Part shown: positions 1 to 8,805 of the stretch, piece after piece
Layout: each line of letters begins with the position of its first letter
How positions within the stretch are numbered: the stretch's first letter is position 1
Assembly: GCF_024758505.1 (NCBI RefSeq)
Contig: NZ_CP077970.1
Span: 7,626,001-7,690,000, forward strand
Direction: 5' to 3'
Length of the DNA: 64,000 nucleotides
Source: Bradyrhizobium arachidis
GTDB taxonomy: Bacteria > Pseudomonadota > Alphaproteobacteria > Rhizobiales > Xanthobacteraceae
Made by a program: the position numbers and the translations under genes
The notes under the pieces: generated by a model
What the model saw: the letters and a program-made list of their open reading frames with translations, nothing else
Told to the model about the DNA's origin: nothing
The model's database searches: none

Positions 1-169
1 CCCCACGCAAGCGCTGAAACATCGGCGCGTCAGGCTCGGCGGAGACCACCACGTCGATTCGATGGCGAACGCCGAGCTGCTGAGGTTGGCCGGCAGCCTT
101 CCCGGGGAGCGCGGCCCCCGCGAGCAAAAGAGCCAGAAAACGCCAAGATGCTTGCCGTCCAAAGCGCAT
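1..169 (-). CDS. Exported protein of unknown function, truncated by window edge
   Basis: Only the first 56 codons are inside the window. From the ATG at 169 the protein begins with a basic stretch (MRFGRQASWR), a hydrophobic core (FLALLLAGAALPG) and a small-residue exit around AAGQP, which is a Sec signal peptide. The mature part starts with a segment containing IDVVVSAEPDAPMFQRL. It lies downstream of the polysaccharide-export gene on the same strand but is separated from it by a clear terminator at 274-300. The visible part is too short to name a family. Confidence 0.55.
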   Translation of the reverse strand, partial: MRFGRQASWRFLALLLAGAALPGKAAGQPQQLGVRHRIDVVVSAEPDAPMFQRLRG

Positions 170-273
170 GAAGCCCTCGCAACACTGCGGGGGTGACCGA
201 TGACCGGCGCGCCTTGCTCAGTGATGCCTTGATCCATAGCCCGAACAGGGCCGCCCCGATTGCTAAACGAAAA

Positions 274-300
274 TGGCACCGGGACAAAGCCCCGGTGCCA
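274..300 (-). terminator. Intrinsic terminator after the polysaccharide export gene
   Basis: Perfect 10-bp inverted repeat TGGCACCGGG / CCCGGTGCCA with a 7-nt loop, 30 bp after the stop codon of the export gene. On the minus strand the hairpin is followed by a T-rich tract (TTTTCGTTT). It should end transcription of the export gene before the exported gene at 1-169. Confidence 0.85.
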
Positions 301-330
301 TCGTTTCTGGTGGATCAGCTTGGCCCCGCC

Positions 331-1533
331 TTACGGCGCCAACTTGATGTTGTTGCGGAAGATCAGCGCGTCGTTGGCAAGGTTCACGGCATCGCTGCCG
401 GTCGCCATGATCACCCGCAGGTAGACCAGGAACTTGGCAACTTCGACGTTGCGCGAGTTCGAGACGTAGATGATGTCCTGGTTCTTCATCATGACCTTGG
501 TGGCCAGGAAGAAGCCGCCCGGATCGCGGAAGTTCACGTTGAAGATGACCGGAATGGTCTCGGAGGTGTACTTGCTGACGTCGATGCCGAGCTGAGCAGC
601 AACCTCACGCGGCTCGCGGCGATAGAGATACACCGAGGCCGGATCGGCTTGGCCATCCAGGAGACCACCAGCCTTGCCGACGGCTTCGCCGAGATTGATG
701 CGCCAGGCATCGAAGTTGAACTCGCCGCTCTGCCCGCTCGCACCGAACGCCAGGAACTTCTGCTGCTCGCGATAGACATAGATGCTGTCGTCGGGCCGCA
801 CGTAGATGTTGTTCTCGGGCGCCATCACGAGATTCTCGAACGGCACCGTGGCGCGCCGACCGCCGCGCTCCAGCATGACCCAGGTCTCGAAGCCCTGGCC
901 CTTGATGCCGCCGGCCCGGGTGATGGCGTCAAGCACCTTGTCCTTCGCACCCGCCGCGCTTGCCGGATAACGCGCCGGGCTGTTGACCTCGCCGAGTACG
1001 CTGATGAGCTGCGTCCGCTGCGAGGCCATCGCCACGACCGCCTGCGGCTCGATGGCGCGGTTGCTGATCTTTTCGACGATCGAGCGCTGGATCTGCACCG
1101 CCGTGAGGCCGGCGGCCTTGACCTGCCCGGCGTAAGGCACCGTGATGAAGCCGTCATTGTCGACGGCCTGATCGGGAATCGTGACGAAGTTGCCCGGACG
1201 GACGCCGGCTTCGGCCGGGATGAACAGACCGCCGGCGGCGGCTTCGAAGATGGTAACGCTGACGACGTCGCCGATGCCAAAGACGATGCTGGCCGGCGGC
1301 CGCTTGTCGGTAAAGGCCCCCGCGAGCCCCTTGGGTTCATGGGTGTGCAGGATTTTGACCGTGGCCGGGTTGATCGGCACCAGCTCGTAGGCCGGCGCGT
1401 TCTCGGTCTGGACCTTGTTGTTAACGTCGTCGGTCAGAGGCCCGGACCCTGGGTTGGTCGAGCAGGCGCCCAGCGCCAAGGCAACCAACAAGAATGCTGG
1501 TTTCAAAACATGAGTCTTGGCAATGGATTGCAT
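331..1533 (-). CDS. Polysaccharide export outer-membrane lipoprotein (Wza/ExoF-like)
   Basis: 400 aa. The N-terminus has a lipoprotein signal with lipobox LALGAC (Cys24), so the protein should be an outer-membrane lipoprotein. Residues about 82-170 match a poly-export domain (GIGDVVSVTIFE, then FITVPYAGQVKAAGLT), and the following part carries SLBB-type beta-grasp repeats (ISVLGEVNSPARYP, DAITRAGGIKGQ). Family members form the channel through which capsule or exopolysaccharide leaves the cell in Wzx/Wzy- or ABC-dependent systems. No Wzc-type co-polymerase is next to it, so the partner must lie elsewhere. Nearby galE and rhamnose genes fit an exopolysaccharide role. Start: the first ATG, directly before the signal. 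Confidence 0.88.
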   Translation of the reverse strand: MQSIAKTHVLKPAFLLVALALGACSTNPGSGPLTDDVNNKVQTENAPAYELVPINPATVKILHTHEPKGLAGAFTDKRPPASIVFGIGDVVSVTIFEAAAGGLFIPAEAGVRPGNFVTIPDQAVDNDGFITVPYAGQVKAAGLTAVQIQRSIVEKISNRAIEPQAVVAMASQRTQLISVLGEVNSPARYPASAAGAKDKVLDAITRAGGIKGQGFETWVMLERGGRRATVPFENLVMAPENNIYVRPDDSIYVYREQQKFLAFGASGQSGEFNFDAWRINLGEAVGKAGGLLDGQADPASVYLYRREPREVAAQLGIDVSKYTSETIPVIFNVNFRDPGGFFLATKVMMKNQDIIYVSNSRNVEVAKFLVYLRVIMATGSDAVNLANDALIFRNNIKLAP

Positions 1534-1803
1534 GAATCGAGCCCGATGATCCCCAATTACACAAATTGGTACGGCCTAGCGGATGGTGCGGCAAGCTGCC
1601 CAGCCGATTTGGCAGGGTTAACGGCGCCGTATGTTGGTAAGTGTTGCCCCTCTGCAACTTAACGGAACCAAGGTTAAGCCATTGTGACCATTTGTTGTAA
1701 TCCGTGTGCCGCTTGTGCGGGCAGTCTGCCTCGCCAAGCACCGCTCCCAAGAGGACCGGTTGTCTGCTACTGGTTCCGCTCGCCCACGGCATGGAGTTCC
1801 GGA

Positions 1804-2355
1804 GTGCCTCTTTCTGCTGCTGCCCTGCTCGGTTTCATCGCGGCAGCCCCCCTCGCGGGCCCCGTTCAGACTGATGGCCTCTGCCCCGGTGAGACGGCAG
1901 CCTCCGCCTGCGTGGTGCGCGTCGCGGCCCCCTCGGCGTGGAAGTTCAGCCGCACGCAAGGGAGCAAGGAGGGCGAGAGCTTCGCCGCCATCACGAAAAC
2001 GGCCGATACGGTCCAATCCGATGCCGATTTTGCCGGCCTGATCATCCGCTGCGCGCCGAAGGGCAAGATCGACGTGTTGGTAGCTCTGATTCGGCCCTTC
2101 CCGCCGAGGAGCCACCCCAAGGTGACGATCACGTCGTCAACAGGAGGCACCCTGACGGTCGAGGCCAACATGGCGGCCGCGGGCGCCGCTGTGCTGTTGC
2201 CCGACGAGGTCTCGGCCTTTGCCGCCGGCAAATGGCAGACGACGCCCTCGCTTTCGGTGGCGGTCAAAGAAAATGACAGCGAAATCAAAGGGGTCGTCGG
2301 CCTGAACGGGCTGCGCGAAGCCTACAATTCGCTGCTCGCCAATTGCGGTCAATAG
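1804..2355 (+). CDS. Exported protein of unknown function
   Basis: 183 aa. I chose the GTG at 1804 because a GGAG box sits 7 nt upstream (1793-1796) and the resulting N-terminus (PLSAAALLGFIAAAPLAG) is a clean Sec signal peptide; longer in-frame versions start with Cys/Pro-rich sequence that does not look natural. The mature protein contains Cys pairs (LCPGE, SACVVRV, IIRCAPKG, LLANCGQ), compatible with disulfides in the periplasm. It is divergent from the export gene, sharing the 1534-1803 intergenic region. I recognise no domain. Confidence 0.6.
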   Translation: MPLSAAALLGFIAAAPLAGPVQTDGLCPGETAASACVVRVAAPSAWKFSRTQGSKEGESFAAITKTADTVQSDADFAGLIIRCAPKGKIDVLVALIRPFPPRSHPKVTITSSTGGTLTVEANMAAAGAAVLLPDEVSAFAAGKWQTTPSLSVAVKENDSEIKGVVGLNGLREAYNSLLANCGQ

Positions 2356-2407
2356 ATCAAGGTTTAGCCCTCCACTTAAGGGTGTTTTAGGGGTCGGGAA
2401 CCTAAAG

Positions 2408-2431
2408 TCCGAAGCACGGGGGTGTTTCGGA
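2408..2431 (+). promoter_or_regulatory. Small hairpin around the ribosome-binding site of the next gene
   Basis: Perfect 6-bp arms TCCGAA (2408-2413) and TTCGGA (2426-2431) enclose a 12-nt loop that contains the GGGGG ribosome-binding site (2418-2422). The first base of the start codon of the next gene is in the 3' arm. It could modulate translation, but such short stems also arise by chance in GC-rich DNA. Confidence 0.25.
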
Positions 2432-2706
2432 TGGCTGAGCTTTGGATTCTTTGTTTTCTCGTGGGCGCGGTGCTCGGGCAGCGCTTTCGGGTCTTCGTGC
2501 TCTTGCCGTTGACACTTGCGATGGCGCTCGTTGCGCCTGCGATCGGCTTGGTCGCACAACTCTCCTTCTTTGACGGGCTGAAGGCCTTCATCCTCTGCGC
2601 GCTCGCCGCTCAAGGCGGCTATCTGTTCGGCTCGCTCGCCCGCTTCTGGCTCGCGGCCTCACGCGCGTCGCGTATCTTCGCTCGCCCGCTGAAGACCGCG
2701 CGCTAG
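2431..2706 (+). CDS. Small integral membrane protein of unknown function
   Basis: 91 aa from the ATG at 2431, which has GGGGG 8 nt upstream; an in-frame ATG at 2422 is less well placed. About three hydrophobic segments are visible (ELWILCFLVGAVLG; VFVLLPLTLAMALVAPAIGLV; FILCALAAQGGYLFG), and the C-terminus is basic (ARFWLAASRASRIFARPLK), consistent with a cytoplasmic tail. It lies directly upstream of the polytopic O-antigen-ligase-like gene. Function unknown. Confidence 0.6.
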   Translation: MAELWILCFLVGAVLGQRFRVFVLLPLTLAMALVAPAIGLVAQLSFFDGLKAFILCALAAQGGYLFGSLARFWLAASRASRIFARPLKTAR

Positions 2707-2785
2707 ACGCTCCCGCAAGCATCGTTTTCGATTCGCGTCACAGGTCTGTCGTGATCGGACCGCCGCTTGAAATGCGGATGGTGGC

Positions 2786-4102
2786 TTGTATGGTGGTCTG
2801 ATCTTTCAGGCCTTCGTTCGAGCGCGCCGTTTGTCCCTCGCCTATTTCGCCCTCATCCTCGCGATCGTTTCCGCTTCCATCCTTGAAATCGCCGGCGCCC
2901 AATTCAGCGCGCCGATGGGAATGGCCGCGGCCGCACTGGGCGTGCTCGCAGCCTCCTTGAGCGCGCGAAAGGCCGACTACGACCATTATCTTCGAGCCGT
3001 CGCCTGGACCCGCTGGTTTCTCGTCATCGTTCCCATCGGCATTGCGCTCCAACTGCTTCCGGTCTGGCTCTCGCTCGCACACCCGATCTGGGCGAGCGCG
3101 CGTGAGGCCGTGGGCGCCTTGCCGTTTGGGTTCATCACCGCCGATGTCGGACTGACGCTGAACGCGCTCGCCTTGGCGCTGTCGGCGGTCTCCCTGATCG
3201 GCGTGGCCATTGTGGTCTCCCGCGACCGCGGCCGCGCCGAGCTGATTCTGTTCGTCCTGGGCGGCGTGACGACGGTTTCGGCCCTCGTGCTGGTCCTGCA
3301 CGGCTCATCGCCGACGCTGGCGAGCGCATCCTTGACGGGTCTTGCAACCACGCTCGGTGGCCTTGGCCTCCTCGTCAATCTCGCCGTCATGCAGTTAGCC
3401 GCCGAACGGGCCGAGACCCATCATGCGCTGTCCCGCTCGATTGCCATCGGCCTTTGCGGCCTCGTCGGCGCGCTGATTTGCGCGCTGGCGGTCTTTGGCT
3501 TTTCCGGTACCGGCAGCGCCATCGGCGCGACGTTCGGCATCGTCCTGGTGCTCTTGATCCTGGTGATCCGGCGTCTCGACCTGTCGGCTCTTGCCGCCGC
3601 AGCCTTGTCGGTCGCAGCGCTGGTCGGGGCCGCGATCGTGCTCGCCTTTGTGTTCGAGGAGGGCTCAGGATCTGCGCTGCTGCGGCTCGCGCCTGATACG
3701 GCCGGCGGGTTGAAGCCGACGCTCGAGCGGATGCTTGCCGACACGCGATGGTTTGGCGCCGGCGCGGGCGCCTTCGCCGCCGTATCGCGCATCTATCAGA
3801 GCGATCCGGGACAGCTCTTGCCCGCGCCCTCGGCGGCCGCCGCGATCTTCGTGGATATGGGTTGGGTGGGTCTTGTCGCTGCGTTTGCCGTTCTTGCCGC
3901 GCTTCTGCTGCGCCTGTTCTTTGGCGCCCTGGCGCGCGGGCGCGACTCCTTCTTCCCGGCGGCCGCGGCCGCCTGTCTTAGCTTTACGCTGGTTGAAGCC
4001 TTCTCAGGTCCCGGCCTGCTCCGCCCGGCCGCCATCTTGTGCCTGTCGGCGATTGCGGGACTCGGCCTATCGCAAAGCATCGGCCAATCCTCACGATCCT
4101 GA
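2786..4102 (+). CDS. Polytopic membrane protein, O-antigen ligase/polymerase-like
   Basis: About 438 aa with 10 to 11 predicted membrane helices. The late periplasmic loop resembles the Wzy_C/ExoQ pattern: TRWFGAGAGAFAAV, then a run rich in Pro/Ser, then FVDMGWVGLVAAF, as in ligases and polymerases that act on lipid-linked glycans on the outer face of the inner membrane. The polysaccharide context (Wza-like exporter, rhamnose and galactose nucleotide-sugar genes) supports this. Start is uncertain: only TTG-type codons precede the first helix and no strong ribosome-binding site is visible. The similarity is architectural, so the exact activity (ligase, polymerase, other) is open. Confidence 0.6.
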   Translation: MYGGLIFQAFVRARRLSLAYFALILAIVSASILEIAGAQFSAPMGMAAAALGVLAASLSARKADYDHYLRAVAWTRWFLVIVPIGIALQLLPVWLSLAHPIWASAREAVGALPFGFITADVGLTLNALALALSAVSLIGVAIVVSRDRGRAELILFVLGGVTTVSALVLVLHGSSPTLASASLTGLATTLGGLGLLVNLAVMQLAAERAETHHALSRSIAIGLCGLVGALICALAVFGFSGTGSAIGATFGIVLVLLILVIRRLDLSALAAAALSVAALVGAAIVLAFVFEEGSGSALLRLAPDTAGGLKPTLERMLADTRWFGAGAGAFAAVSRIYQSDPGQLLPAPSAAAAIFVDMGWVGLVAAFAVLAALLLRLFFGALARGRDSFFPAAAAACLSFTLVEAFSGPGLLRPAAILCLSAIAGLGLSQSIGQSSRS

Positions 4103-4122
4103 CGTCCGGCCCAAGCCGGCGA

Positions 4123-4737
4123 TCAGACACTGCGCTCGCCGAGGGAAGCCCAATAGTTCGGATTCTTCGGCGTCTGGATCCGCACCCAGCGATAGGACTT
4201 TTTGAACCAGGGCAGGATGTGTGGGCTGATATTGTCCAGCACGAGATCGCCGCTAAGAGTGCGCACCACGACCACGAGATGATGCTGCCCCCCGGAGGTC
4301 ACGACTTCGCTGAGCAGCACCGATCGCGCCGGAAAGCCCTTCGCGATTAACTCGTGGCGCTTTGTCACGGCGTAGTCGTTGCAGTCGCCGCTGGAGGGAT
4401 GCAGGAGCCACTTCTCACCCGCCAGGCCCTCCATATTGGGCTCCGGTCGGATCGCAAGATTCACCTGACGGTTGACTTGGTTGAGCTCGGTCCAGCGCTG
4501 GGGCGTCAGCTTGAGCCGGCCACGCCTGAACACCATCAGGCGCGGCTTGCACTCGTTCTCGTATTTCAGGCAAAACAACGTGAACGCCATCGGCGGCAGC
4601 GTCGGCGCGTCGAATTTGATGTATTGAATTGCGCTACCCAGTCCCATTGGTGCGCCTACGAGGTCCGCCTCCACCTCGCGCGGAACCCCGATCGACACGA
4701 TCGAGGCGATCGCCAGGAATTTCGCAGCTTTGCGCAT
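4123..4737 (-). CDS. LapG-like transglutaminase-like cysteine peptidase (BTLCP), copy 1
   Basis: 204 aa with a signal peptide (cleavage near residue 24), so periplasmic. The papain/transglutaminase triad of the bacterial transglutaminase-like cysteine proteinase family (PF06035) is visible: Cys119 in SGDCNDYAVTKRHEL, His152/153 in QHHLVVVVRT and Asp168 in DLVLDN. The best-known member, LapG, clips surface adhesins under c-di-GMP control. Here there is no LapD or adhesin next door, and the gene sits among polysaccharide genes, so the substrate is unknown. It is a tandem paralog of the gene at 4929-5555 (over half of residues identical by eye). Confidence 0.85.
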   Translation of the reverse strand: MRKAAKFLAIASIVSIGVPREVEADLVGAPMGLGSAIQYIKFDAPTLPPMAFTLFCLKYENECKPRLMVFRRGRLKLTPQRWTELNQVNRQVNLAIRPEPNMEGLAGEKWLLHPSSGDCNDYAVTKRHELIAKGFPARSVLLSEVVTSGGQHHLVVVVRTLSGDLVLDNISPHILPWFKKSYRWVRIQTPKNPNYWASLGERSV

Positions 4738-4928
4738 TTTGCGCTCCCCGTTCTTGTGGAAGGGGAATTCACAAAATACCTCTCAAGTATGCCTCACCCG
4801 TCCGAGTGGCAAACCAATCAAACAACAACTTCAACAATCTTTGGCTGTATTTGTTCCCTGGTTCGCCGAAGGCCGCCGCGCTCGTGGACATCATGCGATT
4901 GGCCAAGAGGCAAGGAATTGGCGACTCG

Positions 4929-5555
4929 TCAGACGTTCCGATCGGCGAGCGACGCCCAGTAGTTCGGATTCTTCGGCGTCTGGATGCGCACCCAGCGATA
5001 GGACTTCTTCGACCAGGGCAGGATTTGACCGGTAAGGTTGTCCAGCACGAGATCGCCGGAGAAGGTGCGCACCACGACGACAAGGTGATGCTCGCCCCAC
5101 GTGGTCACGACTTCGCTGAGAAGCACCGAGCGGGCCGGAAACCCCTTGGCAATGAGATCGTGACGTTTTGTCACAGCGTAATCGTTGCAATCACCGCTCG
5201 TCGGATGCAGCAGCCATTTCTCGCCGCGCAACCCTTCCAGATTGGCTTCCGGGCGGATCGCGCTGTTGACGTGCTGGTTGACCTCTTGCACCTGCGCCAG
5301 CCGTTCGGGCGTGAGCTTCAGACGACCGCCCCGGAATACGATCTGCCGCGGCCTCGGCTTACACTCGTCCTTGTACTTCAGGCAAAAGATCGTGAACGCC
5401 ATCGGCGGCAGTGTCGGCTGATCGAACTTGATGTATTGAATGGCGCCGCGCAGCCCCATCGGCGCACCGACGAAGGCAGCCTTCGCGCTTTGCTGAACCC
5501 CGGCAGCAAACACAATGGCAGCAACGGCCGCCAGGTACTTCACAACGTTGCGCAT
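4929..5555 (-). CDS. LapG-like transglutaminase-like cysteine peptidase (BTLCP), copy 2
   Basis: 208 aa with signal peptide (…AAIVFAAGVQQSAKA). The triad is intact: Cys123 in SGDCNDYAVTKRHDL, His156/157 in EHHLVVVVRT, Asp172 in DLVLDN. It shares nearly the whole sequence layout with the gene at 4123-4737, 191 bp downstream on the same strand, so the two arose by tandem duplication. Both being catalytically intact suggests different substrates or timing rather than decay of one copy. It is divergent from the phosphoesterase gene. Confidence 0.85.
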   Translation of the reverse strand: MRNVVKYLAAVAAIVFAAGVQQSAKAAFVGAPMGLRGAIQYIKFDQPTLPPMAFTIFCLKYKDECKPRPRQIVFRGGRLKLTPERLAQVQEVNQHVNSAIRPEANLEGLRGEKWLLHPTSGDCNDYAVTKRHDLIAKGFPARSVLLSEVVTTWGEHHLVVVVRTFSGDLVLDNLTGQILPWSKKSYRWVRIQTPKNPNYWASLADRNV

Positions 5556-5749
5556 GTCGCGCTCCCCCGTTTCTTATTGGGGGCAAGCTACAGAACACCT
5601 CTTGAAATACGGCTCAAGGGAGACGCGATCCTTTAATCAAACCGCCTGGAAGTCTTTCAGAACCAATTAAGATTACCGGTATGCAACTTGTTCTGCTAAG
5701 AGCGATCACGATCCCTGCTCATAGTGACAGATGCGATTCGATCGACCTG

Positions 5750-6487
5750 ATGGGCCTTACCCGACGCTTTCGTAAGAAGAACAAGCCCCGGCTGCCCGAC
5801 GGAGTCCGCGTCTACGCGATCGGCGACGTGCACGGCCGGGCCGATCTTCTTCAATCCCTGTTAACGGTGATCGACGCCGATCTGAGGCGCTCTGCGCCCG
5901 GGCGGGCCATCCAGGTCTTCCTCGGCGACTACGTCGATCGCGGCCCGAACTCCCGCGCCGTGCTGGACATCCTGATCGAACGATCAAAGTCGCACGAGAC
6001 CGTATGCCTGAAGGGCAATCACGAGGTCTTCCTGCTCGAGGTGTTGCAGGACCCGAGCCGGCTCCAGGAATGGCGTCATTACGGCGGCCTGCTCACGCTC
6101 GTCTCCTACGGCGTGACCCCGACCATGAATCCGACCGCAGAGGAGCAGGTCGAATTGATCGAGGCGCTCAAGCGCGCCCTTCCGGCCGAGCACCTCAGCT
6201 TCCTTCAGCAACTGCCGTCCTCCTTCAGCTGCGGCGACTTCTTCTTCGCCCATGCCGGCATCAAACCCGGCATCCCGCTCGAGCGGCAGCGCGACGAGGA
6301 CCTGCTCTGGATCCGTGACGAATTCCTGAACTCCGAAGAAAGCTTCGGCAAATATGTCGTCCACGGACATACGCCGGTCAGCGCACCCGACATTCGTCCC
6401 AATCGCATCAATATCGATACCGGCGCCTATGCCACCGGCAACTTGACCCTGCTGACGATCCAGGGCGATAGTCTGCTCGCAATCTAG
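5750..6487 (+). CDS. Metallophosphoesterase, PPP-type serine/threonine phosphatase-like
   Basis: 245 aa from the ATG at 5750 (an in-frame ATG at 5681 would add 23 residues without a recognisable feature). The dinuclear-metal motifs are all present and in order: GDVHGR (25-30), GDYVDRG (59-65), GNHE (89-92), then FAHAGI and VVHGHTPV. This is the signature of PPP-family phosphoprotein phosphatases and diadenosine-tetraphosphatase-like enzymes. There is no signal peptide; it is cytosolic. Family members near exopolysaccharide genes occur in rhizobia, but the substrate cannot be told from sequence. Confidence 0.85.
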   Translation: MGLTRRFRKKNKPRLPDGVRVYAIGDVHGRADLLQSLLTVIDADLRRSAPGRAIQVFLGDYVDRGPNSRAVLDILIERSKSHETVCLKGNHEVFLLEVLQDPSRLQEWRHYGGLLTLVSYGVTPTMNPTAEEQVELIEALKRALPAEHLSFLQQLPSSFSCGDFFFAHAGIKPGIPLERQRDEDLLWIRDEFLNSEESFGKYVVHGHTPVSAPDIRPNRINIDTGAYATGNLTLLTIQGDSLLAI

Positions 6488-6562
6488 AGCCTCGCCGCAA
6501 GAGGCAGGTTGCGGCTAATCTTTTTGCCAAATGTCTCTCAGCTGTGGTTTGAGGCTTCGCGC

Positions 6563-7165
6563 ATGATCCGACTGGACTGGCTTCGCGCGCTCGGCGCCGT
6601 CCTTGCAGCGGTGCTGCTGATCTATGCTGGCCTTGGCTTGGTCGGCCATCTCGCGCAGCCGTTGGCCGCTCCCTTGGCACTGCTGTCGCTTGATGGAGAT
6701 TTGCTCGCCAGCGATGCCGCCAGCAGGGCCGCCGAGGTCCTGCACCGGCCGGCCAGCGATGCGAAGGGCCGCAGCGAGGAAAACAAGGCCGCGCAGGACG
6801 CGCTGATCACCGCACTCAAGATATCGCCGATTCGGCCCGCGCTCTGGTTGGCACTCGGCGCGCTGAAGGCGCGATCGGGCGAACCCGCAACGCCCGCACT
6901 GAAGGTATCCTATCTGACGGGATCGGTCCCGGTGGAGGTCGCCTTCTCGCGGGTCCAGACCGTCACATCAACGTCGGCCGCAGCCGATGAAGAGATCAGG
7001 CTGTTTGCGACATCCGACATCCGCGCCGCGCTTGCCAAGCACACGCGGTTCGAGGCGCCACTCGTTGCAGCCTATGTGCAGGCGACGCCCGCGGGGAAGT
7101 CCCTGCTGCTGGAAGCGACCCAAGCCACCGATCCGGCGTTCAACGCGACGCTGCGCCGCTATTGA
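6563..7165 (+). CDS. Single-pass membrane protein of unknown function
   Basis: 200 aa from the ATG at 6563 (MIRLDWLR, followed by the helix ALGAVLAAVLLIYAGLGLVG). The remainder is mostly helical and should be periplasmic: an acidic/Ala-rich part and a segment LKISPIRPALWLALGALKAR that recalls tetratricopeptide-like packing. It starts 75 bp after the phosphoesterase on the same strand, so the two may be co-transcribed. I recognise no domain. Confidence 0.6.
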   Translation: MIRLDWLRALGAVLAAVLLIYAGLGLVGHLAQPLAAPLALLSLDGDLLASDAASRAAEVLHRPASDAKGRSEENKAAQDALITALKISPIRPALWLALGALKARSGEPATPALKVSYLTGSVPVEVAFSRVQTVTSTSAAADEEIRLFATSDIRAALAKHTRFEAPLVAAYVQATPAGKSLLLEATQATDPAFNATLRRY

Positions 7166-7180
7166 CGGCGGGCTATTCGC

Positions 7181-7588
7181 TTAACGAACGGGTTTCGGGG
7201 CAATCGGCAAAAAGTCCTGGTCGCGCCGCGGCTGGTCCGATCGGCCCTGATAGACGAACATGCCCTTCTTGGTTGCGACGATGTCGCCCCGCTGCAAGCT
7301 TTCATCATTGAGCACGCGCTCGCTCGCGGCCCTCTCCGGATCTTCCGGAATCGGCCTGTAGAGCTCGGGGTTTTCGCGCCGCTCACGCGAGACCTCTTTG
7401 GCCCGCCGCTTTGCATCTTCGATACGCTGCCGCCAATCTTCACGCGACGGTTCGGGCTCGGCGGGAGGGAGGTAGTCGTTGACGCTTGGCTCCGGGTCCG
7501 TTTGCGCCAGGCAAGCAGGCGCACAGGCAGAAGCAAGCAGTCCAGCAGTAACGATCGCGACCGCCCCGAACAGCGCCCGGCCGCGCAT
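7181..7588 (-). CDS. Small exported protein of unknown function
   Basis: 135 aa from the ATG at 7588, which gives a typical signal peptide (MRGRALFGAVAIVTAGLLASACAPACLAQ is visible as n-, h- and c-region). After it come an acidic Pro/Glu linker, a charged helix (REDWRQRIEDAKRRAKEVSR) and a compact C-terminal part (QRGDIVATKKGMFVYQGR). The Cys residues near the signal end could also be read as a lipobox (LLASAC). It is convergent with the preceding gene, with a 15-bp gap. Confidence 0.6.
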   Translation of the reverse strand: MRGRALFGAVAIVTAGLLASACAPACLAQTDPEPSVNDYLPPAEPEPSREDWRQRIEDAKRRAKEVSRERRENPELYRPIPEDPERAASERVLNDESLQRGDIVATKKGMFVYQGRSDQPRRDQDFLPIAPKPVR

Positions 7589-7753
7589 TCCGACGTCGGG
7601 CGTGGTGTCGTGTCGCGCGGGCCGCACTTTGAGAACTCCAAAGAATAGTTCGCCAGAAGCCGCTCTTGTGTTCCTAACCACTCTATCCCGTCGCCAATTG
7701 CAAGAAAGCGAATTCACGGGCAAGGTTTCCACTTTAGTTTGGGAGATTTGCCT

Positions 7754-8149
7754 GTGTTTCGTAGCCTTGCCCGCTTCATGGCTTTCACCGTCCTCTTTGC
7801 AACGCTGCCTGCAACGGCGGGCCAGATCGAATATCCGCAAGTGATTCACACCCAGTACGAAGCCGTCGACCAGAAGGCCGGCGGTCATTTCGTGCTGTGG
7901 TCGGAGCGCGAAAAGATCTTCTACGGCCTGGATCAAAAGCTATTTCCGGGAGCCAAATATGTCGACATCACCCAGGTCACGCCGAGCGTGGGATCGATCA
8001 CGCTGACCTATGTCGAGGTGCGCACGGTCAGCAGCACCACTTCCGACTATTTGTATCTGGCGGGCAATGTCCGCTTCCGCGTCAGCGGAATGACGCTCAA
8101 GTCCAGCAATTTTCCCGCCGGCGGCGGGATGACGCCCGGCGGCCAGTGA
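7754..8149 (+). CDS. Small exported protein of unknown function
   Basis: 131 aa from the GTG at 7754, chosen because GGGAG (7741-7745) is 8 nt upstream and the N-terminus (FRSLARFMAFTVLFATLPATAG) is then a signal peptide. The mature part is beta-rich (VDITQVTPSVGSITLTYVEV, LYLAGNVRFRVSGMTL) and ends with Gly/Pro repeats. It belongs to the run of secreted small proteins in this stretch; no family recognised. Confidence 0.55.
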   Translation: MFRSLARFMAFTVLFATLPATAGQIEYPQVIHTQYEAVDQKAGGHFVLWSEREKIFYGLDQKLFPGAKYVDITQVTPSVGSITLTYVEVRTVSSTTSDYLYLAGNVRFRVSGMTLKSSNFPAGGGMTPGGQ

Positions 8150-8302
8150 TACAGTCGCTGCTTGGCCGCTCTCGTCGCCCGTCGTGAGGAGATGCCCTCG
8201 TCTGGCACGAAGGTGACGAGCATCTGGCGAACCCGAGCGCTTCTAGGGACCTCGTTAGCTCGCTGATCTTTATCTTCGGAATCCGCGTGGAGCTGCCGTC
8301 GA

Positions 8303-8680
8303 ATGCCTCAAAAACCGTTATTGCTGCTAGCTGCCGGCATCGCCGCTTCCGCTGCGCTTGTCATGGCGGCTGACGCCAGTCCCATCTGCGTCAAGGAACG
8401 GACGCCGTTTGCACTAGCGGGGGACACGGTGACGTGGACGATGACCATCCCGCCTGGATCCGACTGCATCCAGGGCCTGCGTTGGTCGTACATGCAGATC
8501 TTCAAGGTATCGGTCGAGAGCGGACCATCAAGGGGACAATTGACCGTGCTCGGATCCGGCTTCCGCTATGTGGCAGAAGCCGGCAAGCAAGGTCCCGATA
8601 AATTCACCCTTCTGATCTCGGGTAAAAATCGTCACGGTGCAGGGACATCGACGCTGGAGGTCGAGGTCAATCCTGAATAA
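8303..8680 (+). CDS. Small exported protein of unknown function
   Basis: 125 aa. A signal peptide (QKPLLLLAAGIAASAALVMAADA) precedes a beta-rich mature domain with two Cys (SPICVKE, GSDCIQG) that could form a disulfide. The pattern of alternating strands ending in STLEVEVNPE suggests an Ig-like or cadherin-like beta-sandwich, but this is inference from composition only. Same strand as the gene at 7754-8149, 153 bp apart. Confidence 0.6.
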   Translation: MPQKPLLLLAAGIAASAALVMAADASPICVKERTPFALAGDTVTWTMTIPPGSDCIQGLRWSYMQIFKVSVESGPSRGQLTVLGSGFRYVAEAGKQGPDKFTLLISGKNRHGAGTSTLEVEVNPE

Positions 8681-8805
8681 CCCACTTAATGCCGGTCCTT
8701 TAGGACATGGGCCCTCCTGGATTTGCCGAAAATCGTTCACGGCAGCCGAATGGCGATGTTCTTTGGCTGGGTCTCTGGCTGGTTCTCTTGCCAGCCGGCG
8801 GCGCA

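Noticed and set aside
1621..1630. ACGGCGCCGT palindrome upstream of the export gene
   Set aside because: Ten bases of GC-rich self-complementary sequence are expected by chance; no second copy or regulator nearby.
193..1662. 489-codon open frame on the plus strand across the export gene
   Set aside because: Antisense mirror of the export lipoprotein gene, rich in Arg/Asp/His and without domain features; a product of high GC at third positions.
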